Below are positions 33,227 through 43,407 of a stretch of DNA of 64,000 nucleotides, piece after piece. Where the stretch lies: assembly GCA_900074885.1 (NCBI GenBank), contig FJUW01000045.1, forward strand, positions 491,802-555,801, written 5' to 3'. The DNA is from Rhynchosporium graminicola (taxonomy: Eukaryota; Ascomycota; Leotiomycetes; Helotiales; Ploettnerulaceae). The notes below the pieces were generated by a model. It had not been told where the DNA came from. It was given only the letters and a program-made list of their open reading frames with translations, and did no database searches. Positions within the stretch are counted from its first letter, which is position 1. The number at the start of each line of letters is the position of its first letter. The position numbers were made by a program, and so were the translations under genes.

Positions 33227-35959
33227 ATGGATTCCTCCTCTCGTCCACCCCTAAAGAACAAGGCCAGGTAAGCTCCATCATCTATTCCCTCCATCCAAAT
33301 TTCCTTGAAGAAATACACTAGGCGCAACACTTGGTACACGCGCCGATCGCATATGGCTGTGACTGGCCTATGCCAAAACTCTCAGATTATCCTACATTTG
33401 TCTCAGACTCTAATGTGACTACACTTCAAAAGGACGTCGCTATCAACTCCAAAACCCCCGAAGACCTCTCAGGAGACATCTGATGCCCGTGATTCTCCTT
33501 TGAACTCCCGACCACACAGTTCGTTGCGTCAAGTCATGTCATCGGAGAATCTTCACGCCGCGAATGCCGCGCCTACTCCCATAAACAAGACCCAAGAAGT
33601 CCCTGTCCATTCGCCTGCCCCACAATCTCTAGATCTGCCAGAAGCTGCTCCGTCTGCGGAGAAGCGCAGTACATCTGATGCCGTCGCATTTTCATCAATT
33701 AGTGGTCAGGCACATGGTGGTCCTACTCCATTCAGATCAATCAGCGGAGTCAAACGATCTGTCGGGGCTGTTTCCACAGAATCTGAAGATGAGGGTGGTG
33801 CAATTCGAAGTATACAGCAGGCTAGAAAGAAACGAAGACGCTCTGGAACACAGTATGAAAGTCATGTCATTGGTCACCATATTGATGAGCCTCTGATCTC
33901 TATACTCGCCAAGTGGAAAGTTTCCCAGACCGTAATGGTCTATGCCCTCAAATCGCCTGATCTTTCAGCATCTATCACTGACAGTACTCGCTGGCTGCAG
34001 CTTGTGAATAACAATTCGCTAGTCAGGGTTGAGAAGGTCGTGCTGAGCAGTATTATCTTCCAGGTTCCGGATGATGAGCTTCAACAGATGAGCTCTGATG
34101 AAAAATTCACACTTATCAAGGATTACGTGTCCGGCAAGCAAAAGGAAATGGTCGGCTGTTCGGATAATGAAGAAGAGATGGCCGACCGTGAACTCGTCAA
34201 GTACACATACACCCCCAAGTACTTGGCGGTTGGTGTCGACAGAGATGATCCTTTAGTACCGATCCAGGCTCGTGTCTACATACACTTCAGCAATGTCTCG
34301 CCTAGTGTCATGTTCAAGGTTCTACCGGAGGAAAGTAAGGACAGCGATTACGATTTCACAGTCTCAGCTATTAGAAATCCTTATACTATCAGATTCAAGT
34401 CTGAGTTCCAAAGGGATAGCTTGGAAGAGACCAAGGAAGAGATATTCAAGAGATTTACTCGGCATGTCATTGATCCAGGTGAGCCTCTCCAATACCACAC
34501 TAGCAGACTCTACAGCTTGACTAAATTTGCTTTATTAGAGATGGAAGAGATTCGCATCTTACGCCGAAAGGACCGCTATGCTACACCGATCGTCGCATCT
34601 GATGATGATGATGAGCCAAGAGATACGATCATTGTTCGTCGTCGGCAAGCAAACGAATCATCGTCTAAAACAGCGGATACTGGAATATATGCTGTTGAAA
34701 CAGCTATCTCAGCTATGCGCGTTGCCGAAAAAGAGCTCTTTAAATCCCATCAAGATATCGTTGCTCAGAAGGCAGTCCTTTCAATGAAGCAATCGGCTAC
34801 AGATACTCGCGACGCAGCATTCAAGCGCAAGATTGTCGAACACGATACGCTTGAGGCCAAAGTCAAGTCCCGAGAGAAGAATGTTACCAAAAGGGAGGCT
34901 GATCTCATTGTCCGCGAGGACGCTATGAACGAATCCGTCATTTGCATCAACGCTCGAGAAGAAGCTCTTGGTTTTCTCGAAACTGCTAATCAGTTCAAGA
35001 GTGATGTCGATAAAGCCAAGGCAGAGATTGAATCTGAGAAGAACTTGCTTATCCAGCGCGAATCTGACTTGAGTAGAGACAAGATTATACTGCGAGATAA
35101 TAGAGAAGCTTTTAAGAAGCAACAATATGACAGAACTCAATCTATTGACGAGCGAGAGAAGGCCGTGGAGAAGAGGCTTGTGGCAGTGCAGGAGAAAGAG
35201 GAGCTTCTTGAAGAAAATGACGATGCTATCGCAAAGCGAGGAGATCTTGTCAAGCAAGACGAGGGCGCCACCAAGCCACAGAGCAGCGAACCTATGCAGA
35301 TTCTGTCGAGCTTGACAGATGAAGAGCTCTATCAACTCATCAGGAATAATGAGAAGGCCAAAAGCGTTATGACCCGAGCAGTCAAGAATAAGGTCGTTGT
35401 TCAGATTGACAACCTCTCGAAAAAAATTCCCGACATCAAGAAATTCCTTGATCAGCAAGGAAAGGAATCCAAGGAAGAAAAGGTCGACTCCAAGGATACC
35501 GCACTTACAGCTCCAACTGTCCTAGCGACCGCCAACGCCGCAGATACGTTCCTCGCTCCCTCTTCACAATTCCTTCAGTTTGTGCCACAACCTCTGCTCC
35601 TACCTCACACCACATTTGGGAACAACTACGAGCTAATCCCCGAAGGAGAACCGAATGCCGGAATGTATAAGCGCACTTTCACGCGGGACATCAATCACGA
35701 AGGAAAGCGGTATCGCATCTCCAGGATCCTGCTCGAATGTACAAGCTTAGCAGAGGTCACCAACCCAGTCTTCGCAATCGACGGAGAGAAACTTGGAGAA
35801 GTCATGCTTCACAACGAACTGGACTTTGATTGCTATGAGAAAGATGGAATGCGGAAGTTGGTTCAGCGACTTGGTAAGAAGTCTTGGTTTTTTGACAAGG
35901 CGAGATTCTTTGTCTCTTGGTATGTGTACAAGGAGATCGTGGCCGACTACAGTATCTGA
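33227..35959 (+). CDS. tandem paralogue C: two-repeat coiled-coil protein, unknown function
   Basis: Exons 33227-33267, 33433-34478 and 34539-35959 encode 835 residues. The 60-nt second intron is a multiple of three without stops, so a naive frame reads through it; GTGAGC...ATTAG ends and its match to the phase-1 intron of paralogue B show it is an intron. The layout repeats that of B: Ser/Pro-rich start, KKRRR patch and repeat 1 opening VIGHHIDEPLISILAKWK (about 33860-34140). Repeat 2 opens VGVDRDDPLVPIQARV (about 34220-34470). A long, nearly continuous coiled coil with many REKN, REEA and EREKA units follows (about 34700-35250), then a linker and the C-terminal module ending YEKDGMRKLVQ...FFVSWYVYKEI. 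Such architecture suits a self-associating scaffold. The family is unknown to me and may be lineage-specific. Confidence 0.8.
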
Positions 35960-36439
35960 TTTGGGCTGCGGGTTCGGTTATGTTGTTATGGACATGTTCT
36001 TGTTTGTTCCGATTATATCAACCCTTACAGGTGCAAGATATTGCAGGTGTAGCCTGAGAAGATATCGGTCTTAGTAGTATCTAGGTTCTAGCTAGATTTT
36101 CAATCTACGATTACAGAAACTTGAGGTTTATGATCTTGAATACGTACATTAGGCGAGTCCAACTCTTCACCACTGAAGTGAGAGCCTGGGCTGCGAAGGT
36201 AGAGATTTATAAGTAAAAACGGACGACTCGATAAGTCACAAAAACGTTATAGGAGCTTGCCTCAACTTAAACGTCAAATTTATTTATGAGTTTGATGACT
36301 TTACTAGGTGACTGCAAGGTTAAGCTCAGATCCCTTTGGCGGAGAATAATTTGCCTAGTCTTCATATAGCGTGACATGCAATACAGTACAATTATGTTCG
36401 ATTACTATCTATGACTGAGGGACTGAACCTTTGCTCCCC
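35960..36439. other. intergenic between convergent genes
   Basis: The shared 3' flank of paralogue C and ZPR1. It contains nothing else I can support. Confidence 0.5.
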
Positions 36440-38011
36440 TCACTCTTCGTCACAGCCTGCCTTCTTCTCATCCTCTATCCTCTTCTTTTCAATGCCAACC
36501 TCATCAACGTAGTCCTCGGTCTGCATATCCAAAAGCCCGAGATCCTCTTCTTCCTCATGCGTACGCTCGTACTCCTCCGTCTCAATCTGCGGATCCTCAT
36601 CTGGCGAACACAAATCCTGCACGTAACTGCTCGCTAGCGGATCTTTCAGGATGACGGTAAATTTTCTCTCCCCCTTAATTGCCTGATCCAATCCATCAAA
36701 GAATGACTTCCACGTCGTCTTCTCATCAGATGGCAGGGAATCACCTCCAGCACCAGAATCGTCTCCAACATCGAAAATCTGCTTGTGCAAATCATCGCGG
36801 ACTTGCGTCAAGAGACCTTCTACTGTCGTAAATCGTCCGCCGAGCGTACCGGGGTTGACAGAGAGCTGCAGCTCCGGGCATTCCAATGCGCAGGACTCGG
36901 ACTTCAGGATATCGCGTGCAAGATCTGTTGGCCCGTTGACATGGAGTGTAATCTGCTTGCCCTTCTCAGGGACCTCACCACCAGTCTTGACCTCATTAGA
37001 TCGGTATCCACATTCTTCGCACACAGTACTCATAATTACCACTTGTTTGAAATGCGGAATTTCCACCATCTTCATATGCGTTACGCAATGCCTGGTGCAG
37101 CCAGGACACGTCGCCGGGAAGGAGTACACCTCATTCGGAATGATGTCGTCGGATTCGAATGTCTCAGCTGAAGGTTGCCCTGCTGCTGCTGGCTCAAGAG
37201 CTTCCTGCTCGTTCCCAACTCCAAGTCCGAGTGCTTCGTTCTGCTCAGGTGTGCGCGCATATTCCGTTTTCGACCATTTGCCCACGCCGTCCTTCTGATT
37301 GGGCTCAATCCAGGAATTCCCTGCTGGGTCATCGAGAGAGACGCGAAATGGGAAGCTTTGACCCGCCAGCATCTTCTTGCCCTTCGCAAGAAGTTCCTCA
37401 ATTTTGCAAAAGACCTCAGGCATCTGCTCTTTTCTTGCAGATTGTCCGACTTCCAAATCTTCAAGCATCATACTGAGAAGGCCCTCAACGTTTGTCAATT
37501 GACCTCGGCCGGCTGGAACCTCTATATCGAGCTCGATGAATTTCACCACACATGTATCAGATTTGACGACCTGGCGCGCGAAGTCTTCGGGTGTACGGAG
37601 GCGAAGCTCGTAGTGAGAGCCCTTCTGTTGAATCTCGCCAGCAGCTTGGATTTCGGAGTTCTTGAAGCTGCAGTGTGGGCAGAAGAATGACATGATTATT
37701 ATTTCGCGGAAGAAGGGTATGCGGGTGAGAAGTAGTCGTGTGATACCCTGAATATATTAGCAGAGACCTTCTTGGGAGGTCTAGGAGCGTACATTTGCTT
37801 GACAGTTCATACATAAGCTCTCTATCTCGTCGACAATTTTAGGTTCATCGTCATCTGGCTTATCTGTCGACTCTGCGCCGTTGGTAGTGGAGTCGCTCTT
37901 CCCATTCTGATCGCTGATGCTGAGGTTCTCGGCCTTCTTTCCAATGCTATCGAAGAAAGTGTCGAATGCGGCACCGTCTGGCTTTGGATCTTCTGCAGTG
38001 TTTGTGGACAT
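36440..38011 (-). CDS. ZPR1: zinc-finger protein Zpr1
   Basis: Exons 38011-37793 and 37747-36440 on the minus strand encode 508 residues, with a phase-0 junction over a short intron. Zpr1 is an essential eukaryotic chaperone-like protein that acts on eEF1A and shuttles to the nucleus under growth stimulation. It consists of two modules, each a C4 zinc ribbon followed by a double-stranded-beta domain. Finger 1 spans the intron: CMNCQAN in exon 1 and FFCPHC after it. Finger 2 is CPGC...CEECGYRSNEVKTGG. The family signatures GEIQQKGSHYELR, TNVEGLL, TTVEGLL and KDPLASSYVQ are clear. The N-terminal about 60 residues are acidic/Ser-rich, and the C-terminus is an acidic tail. Length and motif order are normal. 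Confidence 0.95.
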
Positions 38012-38263
38012 TTTGTGTTCTGTGGTTCTTGTGGTGTTTTTATGACGGTAGAGTGAAGGGAGAGTTTTGGAGGGGCAATATTTACCCCACGCGGCCGCAA
38101 AAAGTTTTATGGGCTGATCGCAAGGCAACCAATCACCAACTCGTTAAAGCAAGGTGAATGGACTAGTCAGGCTGTAGGGAAGGCTGTGGAAGCTGGAAGT
38201 GGTTTCCTGGAGGTCCGAATGTGTATCGATTTGAAGTATTTTCTGCATTCCATGTGGAGCTTG

Positions 38264-38584
38264 TCAATTCGGAACCGTGAACGATAGAGTATACCCGATC
38301 AGCTGATAAGAGTCGGAATAGTGGATTCTTGGTCGAAGTTGCGCTGTCCGTTGCTGACATTCGAGAAGAGTACGATACAGCTCGGACAAAATTTTTGGCA
38401 AAAAGTCTGGCATGTATGATGAGATGGAATTTATATGACCATGAAAGATAAGGTAAAGGCTGTATACCTCACATGCGCAATCGCAGGCTACGTCCCCGGC
38501 GGGCTCAATAGTCCTCGGGGAATCCAAAGTATCGAAGGTCGATTCGTGCATCCTCTCCACAAGGTATGATTCCAGCGCAGCCAT
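38264..38584 (-). CDS. possible small protein, unsupported by homology
   Basis: An open frame of 106 codons contains MAALESYLVERMHESTFDTL and a CDCAC cysteine cluster followed by a GTATAC donor-like site, so a spliced product is conceivable. It falls in the otherwise empty 820 bp between ZPR1 and the RNase P/MRP subunit gene. I do not recognise it. Chance or an upstream regulatory frame is equally likely. Confidence 0.2.
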   Translation of the reverse strand: MAALESYLVERMHESTFDTLDSPRTIEPAGDVACDCACEVYSLYLIFHGHINSISSYMPDFLPKILSELYRTLLECQQRTAQLRPRIHYSDSYQLIGYTLSFTVPN

Positions 38585-38835
38585 GGACTAGGTGATAGAT
38601 ATTCGTTACACCTTGCAATTTGATCTAAGGCTGTACTCCATTGTTGTTCGTGTTGTGGAGAGCCAATGCGTGTGATGGTATCGTATCGAGATGTCTGGGA
38701 TACCACGGCATCCAAACTTTGTGACTGCCCAGACCACCGAATACAATTGTTAGTAGCTAAATTTTGCGTCCCATAGTTGCCTTATGGCGCTTGTAGCACG
38801 AGGTTTGACCCCGAGTAGCCAATACAACAGGAGAA

Positions 38836-39399
38836 TCAGCTCTTCTTCATGAAGTCGCTCAGATTCAACCCAAACCCTGAAGACGAAGGCTGTGATGCTT
38901 GACTTCTTGCCATCATAGCATCCAAAACACCCTTCTTCCTTGATTTGCCTTTGGATCCTGATTTCGCGGGTGTCTTTGCGTCCTTGGTCTGGAATGGTGG
39001 CATTAAAGCCGGCAACTTATTCGTGGAATGCAGTGTTGTCCTGCGACGGCGAGCAGGTTTCGACATGCCTGTGGAGAATCGAGTTTTCCTAAAGCAGGTT
39101 GTGCAGCTGTAAACCATAGCTCTTGGCTGATGGTTCCCAACTTTTGCTTCCTTCCGAGCCGTTCCCCTCTTACTGCTCTTCTCAATCGCAATCGTAGCTT
39201 CCCATCCCAGTATCATGATAGTTCCACAGGCGCCACAGGCCTTTTGCTTCTGTGCGTCGGAAAGCTCGATTTTCGAATCGTACAACAGAGCATTGTGCCT
39301 ACTCATGAGATATCTCGAAGTGGCTGGAGAGTTTGTAGCAAGCAAGTGCGCAGAGTCGTTGAGAAATCGCAGACGCGCCGATAATTCGGGAGGTTCCAT
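38836..39399 (-). CDS. SNM1: RNase P/MRP subunit of the Rpr2/Snm1/Rpp21 family
   Basis: A single-exon frame of 187 residues. Members bind the RNA of RNase P (pre-tRNA 5' trimming) or RNase MRP (pre-rRNA cleavage). The N-terminal helix (ELSARLRFLNDSAHLLA, residues 4-20) and the following RYLMSRHNALLYD are typical. Two CxxC knuckles make the zinc site: CGACGT (about residues 55-60) and CTTCFRKTRF (about 98-107). A Lys/Arg-rich stretch follows, and the C-terminus has the FGLNLSDFM motif. I use the Snm1 name loosely, because Rpr2 (RNase P) and Snm1 (MRP) are hard to separate by eye. The gene is divergently arranged with DBR1, sharing about 300 bp of promoter. Confidence 0.8.
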   Translation of the reverse strand: MEPPELSARLRFLNDSAHLLATNSPATSRYLMSRHNALLYDSKIELSDAQKQKACGACGTIMILGWEATIAIEKSSKRGTARKEAKVGNHQPRAMVYSCTTCFRKTRFSTGMSKPARRRRTTLHSTNKLPALMPPFQTKDAKTPAKSGSKGKSRKKGVLDAMMARSQASQPSSSGFGLNLSDFMKKS

Positions 39400-39701
39400 G
39401 TCGCGATTGGAAGTTCTGGTTCGGGTATTGTGTCTTGATATCTCGACGTGGGTGTGACGCGTTGTACGGATGATGGTTTAAGAGGTGCGGTGAAATGAAA
39501 CGAGGATGAAGTTACTGTATTGCGATGTCCCGAACCGAAGTCGTGAGGAAGGAACTAGCCAGATCCCCGACACCATTTACCAAATCCTGGCGCCAGTCCT
39601 CAAGGTATTTTACTGCAGGACAGAACAGATGGAGGGTTCCTGTTTGTCGCATCATTGACAAACCTCGATTCTGCTTTCAAGCACAGCTTCGGTACTCCAC
39701 G

Positions 39702-41682
39702 ATGAACCCCGCACTGAAGGAAGCGCAAGGCTTGCGAATAGCCGTAGAAGGTTGTGTAAGTTTTCAAGCTCCGTACCCCTCCTCCAGCCAACCACCTAAT
39801 AAATTCCAGGGCCACGGCACGTTAGATGCAATCTACGCATCTGTGAGCAATGCTTGCGAAGCTCGAGGCTGGGATGGAGTTGATCTTTTGATCATCGGGG
39901 GCGATTTTCAAGTAGGTCTGCAAGCCAAGGTCAAATGAGCTTTGCTAATATACCTAGTCCGTACGAAATGCCTCAGACTTGACTGTAATGTCATGTCCGG
40001 TCAAGTATCGCGAGATTGGTGACTTTCACGCCTACTACAGCGGTGTCAGGGAAGCTCCGTATCTTACCATCTTCGTCGGAGGAAATCATGAGGCAAGCAG
40101 CCATCTTTGGGAGCTGTTCTATGGAGGATGGGTAGCGCCAAACATCTACTATATGGGAGCTGCAAATGTCGTTCGATTAGGAGGCGTACGCATTGCTGGT
40201 ATGTCGGGGATTTGGAAAGGTTACAATTTCAACAAAACACACCACGAACGCTTACCGTATAGCCAAGACGATGTCAAGTCGATATACCATGTCAGAGAAA
40301 TCGATATCCGGAAGTTACTGCAGCTGAGGACGCAGGTCGATATTGGAATCAGTCACGATTGGCCAAGAGCAATCGAGAAGTCTGGAAATGCCAAGGAGTT
40401 ATGGAGAATGAAGCCAGACTTTGAGCAGGAATCGCAGGATGGCACGTTGGGCAATCAAGCTGCTACATATGTTATGGATCGTCTGAGGCCAGCTTACTGG
40501 TTCTCTGCCCATATGCATTGCAAATTTGCAGCAACAAAGATTTATGATGATGATCTAAAATCAAAAAGTCTTCCTGCAGTTCCTACATCAATACCTGCAC
40601 CAGCCGCTATTGCTATCAGACCAGCGGCTGTACCAACGTCCACCCACAACTCAGATGAGATAGACTTGGACATAGACATGGACGACGATGATGGCGCGGC
40701 TGAGATCCCTATCACAAATGGGACTGTAACTACAAATCACGACGAGATTCACCTGGATATGGATGATGATGACGATGCTACTGCTCTAACGACTGTCACG
40801 AATGGCACTCCGCCTACGAATGATGTCCCTACGGTTAAGGATGAGATATCACTAGATAACGACGAGTTAGAACTCCCTACCAACGGATCTTCCACTTCCA
40901 AAAACCAGACCCTCAATGCACAACCTGCGTCTTCTGTTTCCTTAAACCTCAGATCGCAACTCCCTGCCGCCTTTCAAAAACAATCTGCATCATCGAGCCG
41001 CGGACAATCTGGAAAATCTGGACAACCAGGACAGCCAACGCCGCCTGAGATCAGAAACAAAGTTGTCAGATTCCTAGCCCTCGACAAGTGCTTACCTGGG
41101 CGAAAGTTCCTTCAGCTTCTTGAAGTCCCAACTGCCAATGTTAGCAGCGAGTTAGATTCCCAGGCAAAGCCAAAGTTTGAGTATGATCCGGAATGGCTAG
41201 CTATAACTAGAGTTTTTGCTTCTCATATCATTCTCGGGAACAAGAATGGTAGGACTCCAGAAGACATTGGAGAAGCCAATTACAAACCTCTTATTGAAAA
41301 GGAGCAGGTATGGATTGGGGAGAACGTCGTCAAAAAGGGGAGACTTGGGATCCCGGAGAATTTCGTACTAACAGCACCTACTTTCGAGGTCGGCATGCCT
41401 GAAATCGTGAATGATGGACCGGCCGAATACAACAACCCTCAGATGCAAGAATTTTGTGATCTGGTAGGAATAGAGAACAAGTTCTTCTCTACACCGGAAG
41501 AACGAGAGGAGCGAATGAAGATCGGCCCACCTCCAGCAGAGCAAAGACGAGATGGCGGATTCGGTGGGAGAGGTGGTGGCAGAGGTCGAGGAGGACATCG
41601 AGATCGTGGAGGAGGCGGCCGGGGTAGAGGAGATCGTGGACGTGCAAGAGGTGGTGGAAGGGGACGAGGAAGGGGTTGGTAA
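39702..41682 (+). CDS. DBR1: RNA lariat debranching enzyme Dbr1
   Basis: Exons 39702-39755, 39810-39911 and 39958-41682 encode 626 residues; all junctions are phase 0. Dbr1 is a nuclear metallophosphoesterase that opens the 2'-5' branch of excised intron lariats. Metal-site motifs are present in order: EGCGHGTLD across the first intron, LLIIGGDFQ across the second, GGNHEAS, GMSGIWKGYN, SHDWP and the HMHCKF pair. The middle portion (roughly residues 240-370) is a long acidic, low-complexity insert with repeated DIDMDDDD-like and NGT segments. The Dbr1 C-terminal domain follows (FLALDKCLPGRKFLQ, YDPEWLAITR). The tail is GR/RGG-rich, like that of SEN54 in this window. The first exon of only 18 codons is easily overlooked and supplies the first metal ligands. 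Confidence 0.95.
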
Positions 41683-43407
41683 TGTCGTTGGAGTGGACCG
41701 AGTCGACTGTTTCTCAAGAGATGATACCCCTGTTGCAGTTGCAGAAATGAGTATGACTTTCGTGCCTTTTTGGCATTCCTTTTATGGCTTTGATGCTCGG
41801 GACAGATCACCTCTTTCGGCGAGCAACTACTGGGGGTGACTACTTTGATACTAATGTCTAGATACGTGAACAGTGAAGATGTTTTGTATGTCAAGGGCGG
41901 TTCTTGGTACATGAATGAATACCAACTAGCTAACAGGCGTGTCAAGGATCTAGGTGCCATTCCCCAACCTTGTGGAGATATTGAATTCCAAGTTCACTTA
42001 CATAACAGCAGGCCCGTGACTCGGATTAATTGACAGTGCTCTGGCGAGCAGTGACAACTGAAGAATTCCAGAATGGTGGCAAATCAGGAAACTGGTCCCT
42101 GGTGTCATGTCTGTCCCTTAGGGCGATATGCTACCACTGGTCAATGCCATTGGCCTCGCACCTGGTGGAATATTGGTAAACCATCCAGGGAATGGCAGCT
42201 CAGTAGCCCTGAGTAGGGGGGGAAATCAACAGTGCAGGAGCTGGCCGGAAGAGCATTGCCCAAACGACATGATGTCTGTTACATGAAGCCAGCCATGTCA
42301 CGATGCCTTCCCAAAGTACTTACCTACCTACCATCAATGCCGACTTCTCCATATACCTTGTTTACGGTTCATTTCCCCACAAAGTTCCAAACGGAGTCCT
42401 GGCCTGGGATTGCAAAGCGGAGAGCCAAGAACTTCAAACGCAGTTTCCCTTTGTTCACATCACGCGACCGACAGGTTTCCCTTGTTGTGTGTCTCAATTC
42501 CAGTCACGGATTGTTCCTGAAATAGTCCCCAAATCTCGGTACCGGGAACCTGCTGATCAGGGTAACGACTCAGAGAGTTCGAACGGCGCCCCGAAGGCGG
42601 TGAATACCCCGGCACTACCCCAGCAGCGGAGGTCCAGCCCTGGAGCGAAAGGCTCTCAAGTCCCGCCCAGCCTTTATAATACTGGCTATGGTGAATTCAG
42701 CAAAGCGCAGAAACAAAGGCAGAAGTTTACAGCAGACTGACTTTAATATAGTGAAAGGTAGAGGCATCGTGTCCAACCGAGTTTCTCCTTTGATTCAATT
42801 GTGTTTGGAAACCACATATAAGTTGAGGTTCTTCTCTTCAAGCTGAGTATCCAGCATACTTTCTATGGTGTTGCTCTCACCGCACGCTCAGGCTCGTCGA
42901 TCTACCCCGCCAAGCCCGGCCACTGAATGACGGCGGAGAACGGCAGAATTTCTACAGAAAGCCAACCCACGAATCACATTGATATTCCTTTACACGCTCT
43001 ACAACTCTCGACCTACAGAGCTCGAACAACCTACAGAACCAGACTCTCACTCACTAGAACACTGGAATTCCTTCATTTGCCCTGGTAATCCCGCAATCAA
43101 ACCTTGCTCCTCAGACAATTCCGTAGCTAAGCATTGCACGAATTCGAACGACCTGCGGACGTCTGATCCGGTTCATCGAAACCCGACTGAATGGCGATCC
43201 TGGACAAAATATCATTCGATCAAAGAAGCTCTATTTCATTTCTCCCTAATTGCCCTATCGTAAAGCCATCTGTGGATCATTATCTACCTACCATTGTTCG
43301 TCTGCGAGACCGCCAACACGACACTAATCAGCTGAAAACTGTCACAATTTGAGCAGAGGGACAACCTCTCGAGATTGTGAATTGTTCATAACAAAGTTGT
43401 GCTCAAG
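41683..43407. other. intergenic, no gene firmly supported
   Basis: An open frame at 42303-42740 (145 codons, Pro/Ser/Gln-rich end) has no recognisable motif or clear start context and is not called. From about 42960 to 43400 the sequence becomes C/A-rich and looks like the leader of the GDE1-like gene. Confidence 0.5.

Noticed and set aside
34781..35458. 225-codon minus-strand frame inside paralogue C
   Set aside because: Antisense of a Lys/Glu-rich coiled coil commonly yields an open Leu/Phe-rich frame; no independent support.
36785..37690. Several 100-170 codon plus-strand frames opposite ZPR1
   Set aside because: They mirror the ZPR1 coding strand and have no own start context or motifs.
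39028..39457. Plus-strand frames opposite the RNase P/MRP subunit gene
   Set aside because: Antisense shadows of a gene with clear CxxC zinc motifs on the minus strand.
42303..42740. 145-codon frame between DBR1 and the GDE1-like gene
   Set aside because: No recognisable motif, low-complexity end, no splice or promoter support.
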